A DNA stretch of 64,000 bases, taken from positions 248,001 to 312,000 of the forward strand of contig NZ_BMXV01000005.1 in NCBI RefSeq assembly GCF_014651935.1, in the 5' to 3' direction. Position numbers and translations under genes: made by a program. The stretch comes from Marinobacter zhanjiangensis. GTDB taxonomy: Bacteria > Pseudomonadota > Gammaproteobacteria > Pseudomonadales > Oleiphilaceae. Numbering within the stretch: position 1 is the stretch's first letter; the number at the start of each line of letters is the position of its first letter. The notes beneath the pieces were generated by a model that worked only from the letters and a program-made list of their open reading frames with translations, did no database searches and was not told the origin of the DNA. Positions 53,756 through 62,364 of the stretch are shown one piece after another.

Positions 53756-54742
53756 ATGACCAAAGAAACGGTTTTAGTGACAGGCGCTGACGGCTTCATC
53801 GGCTCCCATCTTACCGAGCTTCTCGTGCGGGAAGGCTACAATGTGAAGGCGCTGTCCCAGTATAACTCTTTCAACTACTGGGGCTGGCTGGAAAACATCG
53901 ACTGCCTGGATCAGGTGGAGGTTCTCAGTGGCGACGTGCGGGACCCCCACTACTGCAAACACATAACCAGGGGGGTGGACGTTGTTTATCACCTGGCAGC
54001 GCTGATTGCGATTCCGTACTCCTACGTGGCGCCAGACAGCTACCTGGATACCAACGTCAAAGGTACGCTGAACATCTGCCAGGCCGCCATGGACAACGGC
54101 GTAAAGCGGGTGATTCACACCTCCACCAGTGAGGTGTATGGCACTGCCCAGTACGTGCCGATTGATGAAAAGCACCCGGTGCAGCCGCAGTCGCCCTACA
54201 GTGCCTCCAAAATTGCCGCTGATGCCATGGCGATGAGTTTTTACAACGCGTTTGATCTGCCCCTGACCGTCGCACGTCCGTTCAACACCTACGGGCCCCG
54301 CCAGTCCGCCCGGGCGGTGATTCCTACCATCATCACCCAGATCGCCGCAGGCCAGAAGTCCATCAAACTGGGGGACGTATCGCCCACTCGGGATTTCAAC
54401 TACGTTGAAGATACCTGCCGGGGCTTCCTGGCGCTTGCCAATTCCGACAAGACGGTGGGTGAGACGGTGAATATTGCCTCCAATTTCGAAATCTCCGTGG
54501 GCGATACGCTGAATCTCATTCGGGACATCATGCAAAGCGACGTGGAATTCATAACCGATGAGCAGCGGATTCGCCCCGGTAAATCGGAGGTGTTCAGGCT
54601 TTGGGGGGAGAACGCAAAGATCCGTGAACTGACCGGATTCTCCCCCGAGCATTCCATCGAAGACGGACTGCGGAAAACGGTGGCGTGGTTTACCGACCCC
54701 CAGAACCTGAAGCATTACAAAGCTGGAATCTATAATGTCTGA
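53756..54742 (+). CDS. legB: NDP-GlcNAc 4,6-dehydratase of the legionaminate pathway
   Basis: This 328-residue extended SDR has VTGADGFIGSHLTELLVREG, the TSEVYG catalytic region and YxxxK in SPYSASKIAADAMA. It fits LegB, which makes the 4-keto-6-deoxy sugar with retention at C5, using a GDP-linked sugar in Campylobacter. It is first in the legB-legC-legG-legI-legH-ptmE-ptmF-legF-ptmA series. The stop overlaps the legC start by eight bases. Confidence 0.92.
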   Translation: MTKETVLVTGADGFIGSHLTELLVREGYNVKALSQYNSFNYWGWLENIDCLDQVEVLSGDVRDPHYCKHITRGVDVVYHLAALIAIPYSYVAPDSYLDTNVKGTLNICQAAMDNGVKRVIHTSTSEVYGTAQYVPIDEKHPVQPQSPYSASKIAADAMAMSFYNAFDLPLTVARPFNTYGPRQSARAVIPTIITQIAAGQKSIKLGDVSPTRDFNYVEDTCRGFLALANSDKTVGETVNIASNFEISVGDTLNLIRDIMQSDVEFITDEQRIRPGKSEVFRLWGENAKIRELTGFSPEHSIEDGLRKTVAWFTDPQNLKHYKAGIYNV

Positions 54743-55889
54743 AGTGTCGGTAAATCGGCTGGTCGAGTTCGTAAAAGCGCATTATGGGACCAACGAGTTC
54801 ATACCGCTACACGCGCCCGTATTCAGGGGCAGCGAACAGACATACGTGGCCAACACCATTGCCTCCACGTTTGTGTCCAGCGTCGGCGAGTACGTCAACC
54901 GCTTTGAGCAGGACATGGCCACATACACCGGGGCCGAGGCAGCGGTGGCCACGGTGAATGGCACAGCGGCCCTCCACGTCGGCCTACGGTTGGCGGGGGT
55001 TTCGCAAGGAGACCTTGTGATTACCCAGGCCCTGACCTTCGTCGCAACCTGCAATGCCATCCACTACTGTGGAGCGGAACCGGTATTCATCGACGTTGAT
55101 GAGTTCACTCTTGGGCTGAGCCCCGGCGCCATGGAAAGCTGGCTGCAGGAACACGCCAGTCTCGATGGCTCCGGTGCGTGTATTGAGCGTGAAACCGGGC
55201 GCAAGATTGCTGCCTGCATGCCGATGCACACCTTTGGGCACCCGGCGGACCTGGCAGGTCTGGTGGAAGTTTGTGAAAGGTGGAGCATACCGCTTGTAGA
55301 AGACGCCGCCGAATCACTCGGCAGCTTTTACCAGGGCCGGCACACCGGGACGTTCGGAACAGTCGCAGCGTTAAGTTTTAACGGCAACAAAATCATTACC
55401 ACCGGCGGCGGAGGGATGATCCTGAGCGGTGCCGAAACCGCCAGGCGCGCAAAACACCTGACGACAACCGCCAAAAAGCCCCATCCCTACGAGTACGTGC
55501 ACGATGAGGTCGGGTACAACTATCGGTTACCCAACATCAACGCAGCCCTGGGTGTTGCTCAGCTCGAACAGTTACCGGATTTCCTTGCCGAGAAGCGGGC
55601 GTTAGCGGATGACTACAGGCAGCTTTTCAGGGGCACGGAGTTTCAGTTCGTGGATGAGCCCGACGGTTGTCGCAGCAACTTCTGGCTGAATGCTGTTTTG
55701 TGCCCGGATGAGGCGTCGAGGAATCACTTGCTTGAGATGACTAACGCCAACAATGTGATGACTCGCCCGGTCTGGCAATTGATGTGTGACCTGCCAATGT
55801 ACCAGCATTGCACACGGGGTGAGCTCAATACCTCACGGAGCATAGCCCAGCGTCTCGTGAATCTTCCCAGTAGCGTAAAGCCAGCTTAG
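54735..55889 (+). CDS. legC: 4-aminotransferase of the legionaminate pathway (DegT family)
   Basis: LegC, 384 residues, installs the C4 amino group. Unlike the ColD-like protein, it has the PLP lysine in LSFNGNKIITTGGGGM. The DegT signature VEDAAESLGSFYQGRHTG is present. It overlaps legB, and legG follows two bases after its stop. The product goes to the LegH acetyltransferase. Confidence 0.92.
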   Translation: MSEVSVNRLVEFVKAHYGTNEFIPLHAPVFRGSEQTYVANTIASTFVSSVGEYVNRFEQDMATYTGAEAAVATVNGTAALHVGLRLAGVSQGDLVITQALTFVATCNAIHYCGAEPVFIDVDEFTLGLSPGAMESWLQEHASLDGSGACIERETGRKIAACMPMHTFGHPADLAGLVEVCERWSIPLVEDAAESLGSFYQGRHTGTFGTVAALSFNGNKIITTGGGGMILSGAETARRAKHLTTTAKKPHPYEYVHDEVGYNYRLPNINAALGVAQLEQLPDFLAEKRALADDYRQLFRGTEFQFVDEPDGCRSNFWLNAVLCPDEASRNHLLEMTNANNVMTRPVWQLMCDLPMYQHCTRGELNTSRSIAQRLVNLPSSVKPA

Positions 55890-55891
55890 TT

Positions 55892-57070
55892 ATGAAGACC
55901 GTCGCTGTATTCACCGGAACGCGAGCCGATTATGGCTTGCTGCACCCATTGCTTACGAAGCTGGCACATCACTCAGAGATGGATCTGCAGCTTATTGTCA
56001 GTGGCATGCATCTCTCGCCCCAATTTGGAGAGACCTGGCGCACCATTGAAGCTGATGGGTTTACCATCGATGCCAAGGTGGAAATGCTCCTGGCATCGGA
56101 TACCAGCAGTGGTGTTGCCAAGTCCATGGGGGTAGGGGTGATCGGTTTTGCGGATGCCCTTGAGCGTCTGCACCCTGACGGCCTGGTTATCCTCGGTGAC
56201 CGTTATGAAGCCCTGGCGATCGCCCAGGTGGCGGCGGTAATGCGTATTCCCATTGCACACCTTCACGGTGGTGAGATCACCGAAGGCGCCTATGACGACC
56301 CGATCCGGCACGCCATTACCAAGCTGTCGCACTATCACTTTGTGGCGGCGGAAGCGTATCGCCAGCGGGTTATCCAGCTGGGCGAACCTCCAGCGTGCGT
56401 GTGGAATGTGGGCGCCCTCGGTATTGAAAATATCGGCACTGTGCCACGGGTTCCCCTTTCCACCATTAACCAGAAGTTTGACCTCGATCTGAAGCAGCCG
56501 TTTTTCCTGGTGACCTACCATCCGGTTACTGCCGGAGATGAAGATAGCGGGGAAACGTTCGGTAACCTGCTGGCGGCGCTTGATGACTTTCCGGAGCATC
56601 AGGTTTTGCTCACCTATCCCAACTCGGACAATGGGGGGCATCGGCTGATCCGGATGCTTGAACAGTACGCTGACGAGCGCCCTGGTCGAGTGTTTGCTGT
56701 TCCATCTCTGGGTATGCAGTGTTATCTGAGTGCGGTGGAGCTTTGTGATGCTGTGATTGGTAATTCCTCCAGTGGCGTCATTGAAGTCCCTTCCATCAAG
56801 ACACCGGCGGTCAACATCGGCGTTCGTCAGAGAGGGCGCCTGGCGGCGGAATCGGTGATCCATTCCGGCATGAGCCGCGCGAACATCAGGGGGGCCATCG
56901 AGCAGGCATTGTCACCGGCGGCGAAATACATGGCGGAAACCTGTGACAACCCCTACGGCAGCGGTGAGACGTCAGCAAGGATTGTTGAGATTTTGCGGAA
57001 TCAGCAGCCCCCCGGGGCCAAGCAGTTCCACGACATTCCCCGGCCCGATAAGGATCAAGGCGAATGGTAA
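55892..57070 (+). CDS. legG: hydrolysing NDP-sugar 2-epimerase (NeuC-like)
   Basis: LegG, 392 residues, hydrolyses the NDP-diacetamido sugar and inverts C2 to give the free mannose-configured sugar (6-deoxy-ManNAc4NAc). The N-terminus TGTRADYGLLHPLLTKL, GDRYEALAIAQVA and HLHGGEITEGAYDDPIRHAI are NeuC signatures, and NSSSGVIEVPS lies in the C-terminal binding site. It overlaps legI by seven bases. Confidence 0.93.
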   Translation: MKTVAVFTGTRADYGLLHPLLTKLAHHSEMDLQLIVSGMHLSPQFGETWRTIEADGFTIDAKVEMLLASDTSSGVAKSMGVGVIGFADALERLHPDGLVILGDRYEALAIAQVAAVMRIPIAHLHGGEITEGAYDDPIRHAITKLSHYHFVAAEAYRQRVIQLGEPPACVWNVGALGIENIGTVPRVPLSTINQKFDLDLKQPFFLVTYHPVTAGDEDSGETFGNLLAALDDFPEHQVLLTYPNSDNGGHRLIRMLEQYADERPGRVFAVPSLGMQCYLSAVELCDAVIGNSSSGVIEVPSIKTPAVNIGVRQRGRLAAESVIHSGMSRANIRGAIEQALSPAAKYMAETCDNPYGSGETSARIVEILRNQQPPGAKQFHDIPRPDKDQGEW

Positions 57071-58128
57071 GAGTCATCGCAGAAGCCGGCGTGAACCATA
57101 ACGGTGATCGTGACATGGCCTTTCAGTTGGTCAAGGTGGCCGCGAATTCCGGTGCCGACGCCGTCAAGTTCCAGACCTTCAACGCACAACGGCTGGCTGC
57201 ACTCACGGCACCAAAGGCAAAGTACCAGCAAGCCACCACGGATGCGCAGGAAAGCCAGTTCGCCATGCTGAAGAAGCTCGAGTTGCCCGCTGAATGGCAC
57301 ATTGACCTCCAGCGTTATGCAAATGACCTGGGCATTACGTTCATATCCACAGCGTTTGATGTCCAGAGCCTGGCGTTCCTGCAAACGCTGGATTTGCCCT
57401 ATTACAAAATTCCATCCGGGGAAATTACCAACGGCCCCTTGTTGCTGGCATTTGCGCAAACCGGCAAGGATCTGATTATCTCCACCGGTATGGCGACACT
57501 GAGCGAAATCGAACAGGCACTGGCCGTTGTTGCCTATGGTTATGCCCATGAAGGGGAACCTGCAAACCTGGAGCAGGTGTGGCGTTTCTGGAGTACCCCG
57601 GGTGTACAGGCGTCCCTGGACGGCAGGGTATCGCTGCTCCATTGTACGTCCCAATACCCGACGCCCATGGAAGAAGTGAACCTGAAGGCGATGGGGACCC
57701 TTGCGAACGCTTTCGGTCTACCGGTTGGCTACTCGGACCATACGCAAGGCCTGGTTATACCCACGGCTGCGGTGGCCCTGGGGGCCACCATCATCGAAAA
57801 GCACTTTACATTGGACCGCTCTCTGCCCGGCCCCGACCATAAGGCATCACTGGAGCCGGATGAGCTCACTGAATTGGTCAGCACTATTCGCAGCGTTGAG
57901 CAGGCATTGGGGGATGGCATCAAGAAGCCCCAGCTCAGCGAGTGGGATACCCGTGAGGCAGCGCGGCAGCAGGTCATTTTTTGCGAGCCTGTTGGACAGG
58001 GCGAGCGGATTGAGAGGCAATCGCTATCGACCGCACGCTGTGGGCGAGGTGTTTCGCCAATGGGGCTCTGGGATATGGCGGGGAAGGTGGCAGCTGAACC
58101 CTATGAAAAAGGAGATGTGCCGGAGTGA
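57064..58128 (+). CDS. legI: N,N'-diacetyllegionaminate synthase (NeuB family)
   Basis: LegI, 354 residues, condenses the hexosamine with phosphoenolpyruvate to form legionaminic acid. The TIM-barrel part has IAEAGVNHNGDRDMAFQLV, DAVKFQTF, and EKHFTLDRSLPGPDHKASLE. A C-terminal antifreeze-like SAF domain (about 285-354) is present. Neighbours identify it as the legionaminate rather than sialate or pseudaminate synthase. The next start (GTG) overlaps its stop. Confidence 0.93.
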   Translation: MVRVIAEAGVNHNGDRDMAFQLVKVAANSGADAVKFQTFNAQRLAALTAPKAKYQQATTDAQESQFAMLKKLELPAEWHIDLQRYANDLGITFISTAFDVQSLAFLQTLDLPYYKIPSGEITNGPLLLAFAQTGKDLIISTGMATLSEIEQALAVVAYGYAHEGEPANLEQVWRFWSTPGVQASLDGRVSLLHCTSQYPTPMEEVNLKAMGTLANAFGLPVGYSDHTQGLVIPTAAVALGATIIEKHFTLDRSLPGPDHKASLEPDELTELVSTIRSVEQALGDGIKKPQLSEWDTREAARQQVIFCEPVGQGERIERQSLSTARCGRGVSPMGLWDMAGKVAAEPYEKGDVPE

Positions 58129-58748
58129 CCACCAGGGCGGTAACCGACCTTCGGGCAAAAGACTGCATTCTGATCGGAGCTGGCGGGCATGCGAGGGTTG
58201 TTCAGGATCTCGCAGAGCTCTGCGGCGCCACGATACTTGGTGTCTGCGACCCAAAGTTTCAGGGTAAAAGCGGTCAACTTTGGCATGGCCTGAAGGTTCT
58301 GGGAGATGACGAATACCTGTCTGGGGTAAACCCGGAAGAGGTTTTGTTGCTCAACGGAATCGGAATGCTACCCGGTGACCGCGTTCGAAAAGTCGTATTC
58401 CAGCGGCTTACAGGCATGGGTTTTTGTTTTCCGGCGCTTGTACACCCGTTTGCCTGGCTTTCCCACCACGCTTCCATCGGGGATGGTGCGCAGGTCATGG
58501 CGGGTGCCGTGGTTCAAGCAGGCGCAAGTATTGGCATTAATACCATCGTGAATACGCGCAGTTCCGTCGACCATGATTCCCGGGTGGGCGATCATTGCCA
58601 TCTGGCGCCGGGCGCGACCCTGTGTGGTAATGTGCGGATTGGTGAGGGCAGCTTTATTGGTGCCGGCGCCACGATCACTCAGGTAGTCACTGTGGCGCCG
58701 GAAACGTTTATCAAAGCCGGATCTTTAACAACCAGTGGCGTTCTCTGA
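58125..58748 (+). CDS. legH: N-acetyltransferase with left-handed beta-helix (NeuD/PglD-like)
   Basis: This 207-residue enzyme has an N-terminal LIGAGGHARVVQDLAELCGA PglD-like domain and hexapeptide repeats from about residue 95 (SHHASIGDGAQVMAGAVVQA, VDHDSRVGDHCHLAPGATLC). It acetylates the C4 amino group of the nucleotide-linked sugar with acetyl-CoA, the LegH step. The start is GTG at 58125, overlapping legI by four bases. Confidence 0.88.
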   Translation: MTTRAVTDLRAKDCILIGAGGHARVVQDLAELCGATILGVCDPKFQGKSGQLWHGLKVLGDDEYLSGVNPEEVLLLNGIGMLPGDRVRKVVFQRLTGMGFCFPALVHPFAWLSHHASIGDGAQVMAGAVVQAGASIGINTIVNTRSSVDHDSRVGDHCHLAPGATLCGNVRIGEGSFIGAGATITQVVTVAPETFIKAGSLTTSGVL

Positions 58749-58791
58749 GATCCCGGCTGGCAAATAGCACCTGAAAACGGAATATGCGTAC

Positions 58792-59838
58792 ATGAAAAAG
58801 TGGCAAGACATTCTCGTTCAGCCGGATCTACCGCTGGAAGAAGCCATTTCCGTGCTCGATAAGGGCGGACTACGGATAGCTTTGATCGTTACGGATAACC
58901 GGAAACTGGCGGGAACGCTGACCGATGGTGACATCCGCCGTGCGTTGTTGAAGCACGTTCGGTTGGATGCCCCGGTAAAGGATGTGATGTGTGCCACCCC
59001 TCACGTTGCGGAAGTCGGTTGGTCCCGGGAAAAGATCCTGTCGGTCATGGAGGACCTTGAGTTACTGCAGATTCCGTTGCTGGATGCAGACGGCCAGGTT
59101 GTAGGCCTGGAAACGCTGCATGGTTTGATGGAACGTCGAACCATAGAAAACCCGGTCTTCCTTATGGCTGGTGGGTTTGGAACGAGGCTGAGACCGTTAA
59201 CCAACGAATGCCCGAAGCCCCTGCTGAAAGTAGGGGACAAACCCATTCTCGAGCTGATACTGGAGAGCCTCGCAAAGGCGGGATTCTATCGCTTTTTCAT
59301 CTCCACCCACTATTTACCGGAGATGATACGCGAGCACTTCGGAGACGGCTCTCAGTGGGGAGTTGATATAGAGTATATTCACGAAGAAGAGCCTCTGGGT
59401 ACCGGTGGGGCACTGGGGTTGTTGCCAACAGACCGGATTGATTGCCCATTGATCATGATGAATGGCGACCTGCTGACCACCGTCAACTACCGCGGGCTAC
59501 TCGACTTTCACCTGGAGCATAACAGCGTCGCAACCATGTGCGTGCGTGAGTACGAGCACAGGATTCCCTATGGCGTCGTGCAAACAGACGGCACGTATAT
59601 CCAGAGCATGGAAGAGAAGCCGGTGCAGAAATGTTTTATCAATGCTGGCATCTACGTGGTCTCGCCAGAGTTGCTCAGCGCTGTAAGCGCCGGCGAAAGA
59701 ATTGACATGCCGAGTTTGCTGGAAAAGCAAATCGACCTGAACCGGAAAGTCGCCATGTTCCCGGTGCACGAATACTGGTTGGACATCGGAAAAATGGACG
59801 ACTTCGAGAAAGCGCAGATCGAAGTCGATAGTCTATGA
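58792..59838 (+). CDS. ptmE: CBS-domain sugar nucleotidyltransferase (PtmE-like)
   Basis: PtmE, 348 residues, has two CBS domains (about 1-115) followed by a nucleotidyltransferase (FLMAGGFGTRLRPLTNECPK from about residue 122). In C. jejuni PtmE uses GTP to form GDP-glucosamine, so the legionaminate pathway runs on GDP-sugars. The mix of legB and ptmE here points to the same variant. The stop overlaps ptmF by four bases. Confidence 0.87.
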   Translation: MKKWQDILVQPDLPLEEAISVLDKGGLRIALIVTDNRKLAGTLTDGDIRRALLKHVRLDAPVKDVMCATPHVAEVGWSREKILSVMEDLELLQIPLLDADGQVVGLETLHGLMERRTIENPVFLMAGGFGTRLRPLTNECPKPLLKVGDKPILELILESLAKAGFYRFFISTHYLPEMIREHFGDGSQWGVDIEYIHEEEPLGTGGALGLLPTDRIDCPLIMMNGDLLTTVNYRGLLDFHLEHNSVATMCVREYEHRIPYGVVQTDGTYIQSMEEKPVQKCFINAGIYVVSPELLSAVSAGERIDMPSLLEKQIDLNRKVAMFPVHEYWLDIGKMDDFEKAQIEVDSL

Positions 59839-60848
59839 ATACGGTTCCGATAAAGCACGCCCTGGTGGTGGGAAGTGGGAGCATCGCAAAAAGGCATATC
59901 AGGAACCTGCGTGAGCAATTTCCGGATGCGAAAGTGACTTGTGTCAGCGCCTCCGGTAGGGCCTTGGAGCCAGCCGAAGTCGGCGTATTGGATGTTTTCC
60001 CGGATCTGGCCACCGCAATAAGCGGCAATCCGGATTTTGCGATTGTGGCTTCACCCACTCCCTACCATCTTCGGAATTCGGACGAGTTGTTGGCTGCCAA
60101 CGTACCTGTGCTAGTGGAAAAGCCTTTATGTGCCTCGGTTGCGGAACTGAAAAACACCGACCTGGCGAGGCACTCAGCAGGTTTCGGCGTAGCCTACAAC
60201 TTACGGTTTATGCCCGCCGCAAAACTCGTGAAAACGCTGCTGGACGAGGGCGCAATAGGTGCTGTAAGCACCGCCTTTGCCGAAGTTGGCCAATACCTGC
60301 CTGACTGGCGCCCCGATAGTGATTACCGGGCAGGCGTTTCCGCAAGAAAGGAACTCGGCGGCGGCGCCCTGCTTGAGCTGAGCCACGAGCTTGACTACCT
60401 GAGCTGGTTCTTCGGGCCATTCTCACGGGTACTGGGTGTTATCCGGAGCACGGGTTGTCTGGACATTGATGTAGAAGACAACGTCGACGCCTTGCTTGAA
60501 CGGCCTGGAGGAGGCTTGGTTCACGTACATCTGGACTTCATCCAACGTCAGGCGAGCCGGCGTTTCAAGGCTGTTGGCGAGCTGGGTACGATTGAATGGG
60601 ACCTTATAGCCAATGAAGTGACACTGTTTCGCCCCGGCGGCTCTACTGAAACGGTATATGCAGACCCCGCCTATGACCGGAACCGAATGTATATAGACCA
60701 GATGCAGGCATTTATAGACTCTCTTGATGCAGACGGGGAACCGTTTGAATCGTCGTTGGCTTCAGGATTAAACGTAATGACGCTGGTTGAAGCGATCAGA
60801 GCCTCCAGCGAACAATCTGCCTGGGCCGATGTGGAGAAAGTATCGTGA
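59835..60848 (+). CDS. ptmF: Gfo/Idh/MocA oxidoreductase (PtmF-like)
   Basis: PtmF, 337 residues, has the Rossmann start LVVGSGSIAKRHIRNL and EKPLCASVAEL, the lysine of the Gfo/Idh catalytic motif. The C-terminal dimerisation domain has GGGALLELSHELDYLSWFFG. In C. jejuni PtmF works with PtmA to provide fructose/glucosamine precursors for GDP-GlcNAc. It is coupled to ptmE and legF by overlaps. Confidence 0.85.
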   Translation: MNTVPIKHALVVGSGSIAKRHIRNLREQFPDAKVTCVSASGRALEPAEVGVLDVFPDLATAISGNPDFAIVASPTPYHLRNSDELLAANVPVLVEKPLCASVAELKNTDLARHSAGFGVAYNLRFMPAAKLVKTLLDEGAIGAVSTAFAEVGQYLPDWRPDSDYRAGVSARKELGGGALLELSHELDYLSWFFGPFSRVLGVIRSTGCLDIDVEDNVDALLERPGGGLVHVHLDFIQRQASRRFKAVGELGTIEWDLIANEVTLFRPGGSTETVYADPAYDRNRMYIDQMQAFIDSLDADGEPFESSLASGLNVMTLVEAIRASSEQSAWADVEKVS

Positions 60849-61534
60849 ACAGGATCTTCGCATTTGTATTCGCCAGAGGGGGATCCAAGGGGCTGCCCGG
60901 AAAAAACCTGTTGCCGCTTGGGGGTATTCCACTGATTGGCCACTCCATCAACATCGCGAAGGCCTTGCCTCAAGTGGAAAAAGTGTTCGTCTCAACAGAC
61001 GATGCCGAGATCAAAAAGGTTGCCGAACAGTATGGTGCCGAAGTTATCGACCGGCCAGCAGAGTTGGCCGGCGACAAGTCGCCGGAATGGGACGCATGGC
61101 GGCATGCTATTCGTTATCTGGAGGAGGCAGGGGAAGAATTTGATATCTTTCTTAGTCTTCCGGCGACGAGCCCACTGCGAGCCCCCATGGATGTTGACGC
61201 GGCCATTAACGCACTTGATGGCAACACGGACGCAGTGATCACGGTAACGCCGGCATCAAGGAGCCCGTTTTTTAATATGGTTGCCAGGGAAGAGGATGGC
61301 TCATGCCGGATTCTGTCGCCATCGAACGGGTACAGCAGGCGACAGGATGCCCCAGAGGCCTTTGATATGACAACGGTGGCCTACGCCGTTAGAAAGCAAT
61401 TCATTTTGAGCTCAGACAGACTATTTGGTGGGCGTGTGCGATCAGTTCTCATTCCCAAAGAGAGATCAATTGATATTGACGACGAATGGGACTTTGTATT
61501 TGCAGAGGCCCTGTACAAGAGGACCCGACAGTGA
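60845..61534 (+). CDS. legF: CMP-N,N'-diacetyllegionaminate synthetase (NeuA family)
   Basis: LegF, 229 residues, activates legionaminic acid with CTP. The signature is FVFARGGSKGLPGKNLLPLG, a CMP-NeuAc synthetase P-loop, followed by LPATSPLRAPMDVDAAI. The start is GTG at 60845, four bases before the ptmF stop. It completes the CMP-sugar needed by a transferase downstream. The order (legF after ptmF) resembles Campylobacter. Confidence 0.92.
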   Translation: MNRIFAFVFARGGSKGLPGKNLLPLGGIPLIGHSINIAKALPQVEKVFVSTDDAEIKKVAEQYGAEVIDRPAELAGDKSPEWDAWRHAIRYLEEAGEEFDIFLSLPATSPLRAPMDVDAAINALDGNTDAVITVTPASRSPFFNMVAREEDGSCRILSPSNGYSRRQDAPEAFDMTTVAYAVRKQFILSSDRLFGGRVRSVLIPKERSIDIDDEWDFVFAEALYKRTRQ

Positions 61535-62301
61535 CACTCGAAGGAAAGGTAGTTCTGGTCGCCGGAGCAGGCGGGCTTTTAGGAAGAGCCATTGTTAAAT
61601 CCGTTTGCGAAGAGGGTGGTAAAGTCATTGCTGCTGATATTGACGAAGAAACTTTATCATCATGGATTAAGGAAGCAGGGTTTACGGGTGACCAGGTAAT
61701 AGGTTCAACCCTGGATATTACAGAGGCCGATTCCATAAATGCTGCCTTTGACCTTGGTAGAGAAAAATGGGGCCAAGTTAATGCTGCTGTTAATACTTCC
61801 TATCCCAGAAACAAAAATTACGGGAAGAAATTTTTTGACGTAGCCTATGCTGATTTTTGTGAAAATGTATCGTTGCATTTGGGGGGCTACTTCCTGTTTA
61901 TGCAGCAGTGTGCTAAGGAAGCGATGACGCAAGGAATTCCTTTTTCCCTGGTGAACCTGTCATCAATATACGGGGTTATCGCTCCCAAATTCAGTGTTTA
62001 TGAGGATACCGAGATGACGATGCCCGTTGAATACGCTGCAATAAAATCCGGCCTCTTGCACTTAAATCGATATTTGACCGCAGAAATGAAAGGGACAGGT
62101 TTCAGAGTTAACTCAGTAAGCCCGGGTGGCATCCTGGCAGGGCAGCCTGAGTCCTTTCTGGAAAAATACAAATCACATTGCAGCTCTAAGGGTATGCTGG
62201 ATGTGGACGATGTTGTTGGTTCTGTCAACTTCCTTCTTTCTGATAAGTCTAAATACGTCTCCGGTCAAAATCTGATCGTCGATGATGCTTTCTCTGTTTA
62301 A
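61531..62301 (+). CDS. ptmA: SDR oxidoreductase (PtmA-like)
   Basis: This protein of about 256 residues is a classical SDR with VLVAGAGGLLGRAIVKSV, SLVNLSSIYGVIAPKF and YxxxK in EYAAIKSGLLHLN. The GTG at 61531 overlaps the legF stop as GTGA; a longer frame to 61486 is unlikely. In C. jejuni PtmA acts in glucosamine precursor supply for GDP-GlcNAc. From about 61,600 the gene becomes AT-rich, unlike legF. Confidence 0.85.
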   Translation: MTLEGKVVLVAGAGGLLGRAIVKSVCEEGGKVIAADIDEETLSSWIKEAGFTGDQVIGSTLDITEADSINAAFDLGREKWGQVNAAVNTSYPRNKNYGKKFFDVAYADFCENVSLHLGGYFLFMQQCAKEAMTQGIPFSLVNLSSIYGVIAPKFSVYEDTEMTMPVEYAAIKSGLLHLNRYLTAEMKGTGFRVNSVSPGGILAGQPESFLEKYKSHCSSKGMLDVDDVVGSVNFLLSDKSKYVSGQNLIVDDAFSV

Positions 62302-62364
62302 TGGAGCATGGCGATACTTGCGTCAGTCAAGTTATATTGAGGAATACCGATTCATCGCTGTGTT

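Noticed and set aside
53774..54715. 313-codon minus-strand frame opposite legB
   Set aside because: Antisense shadow with no recognisable domain.
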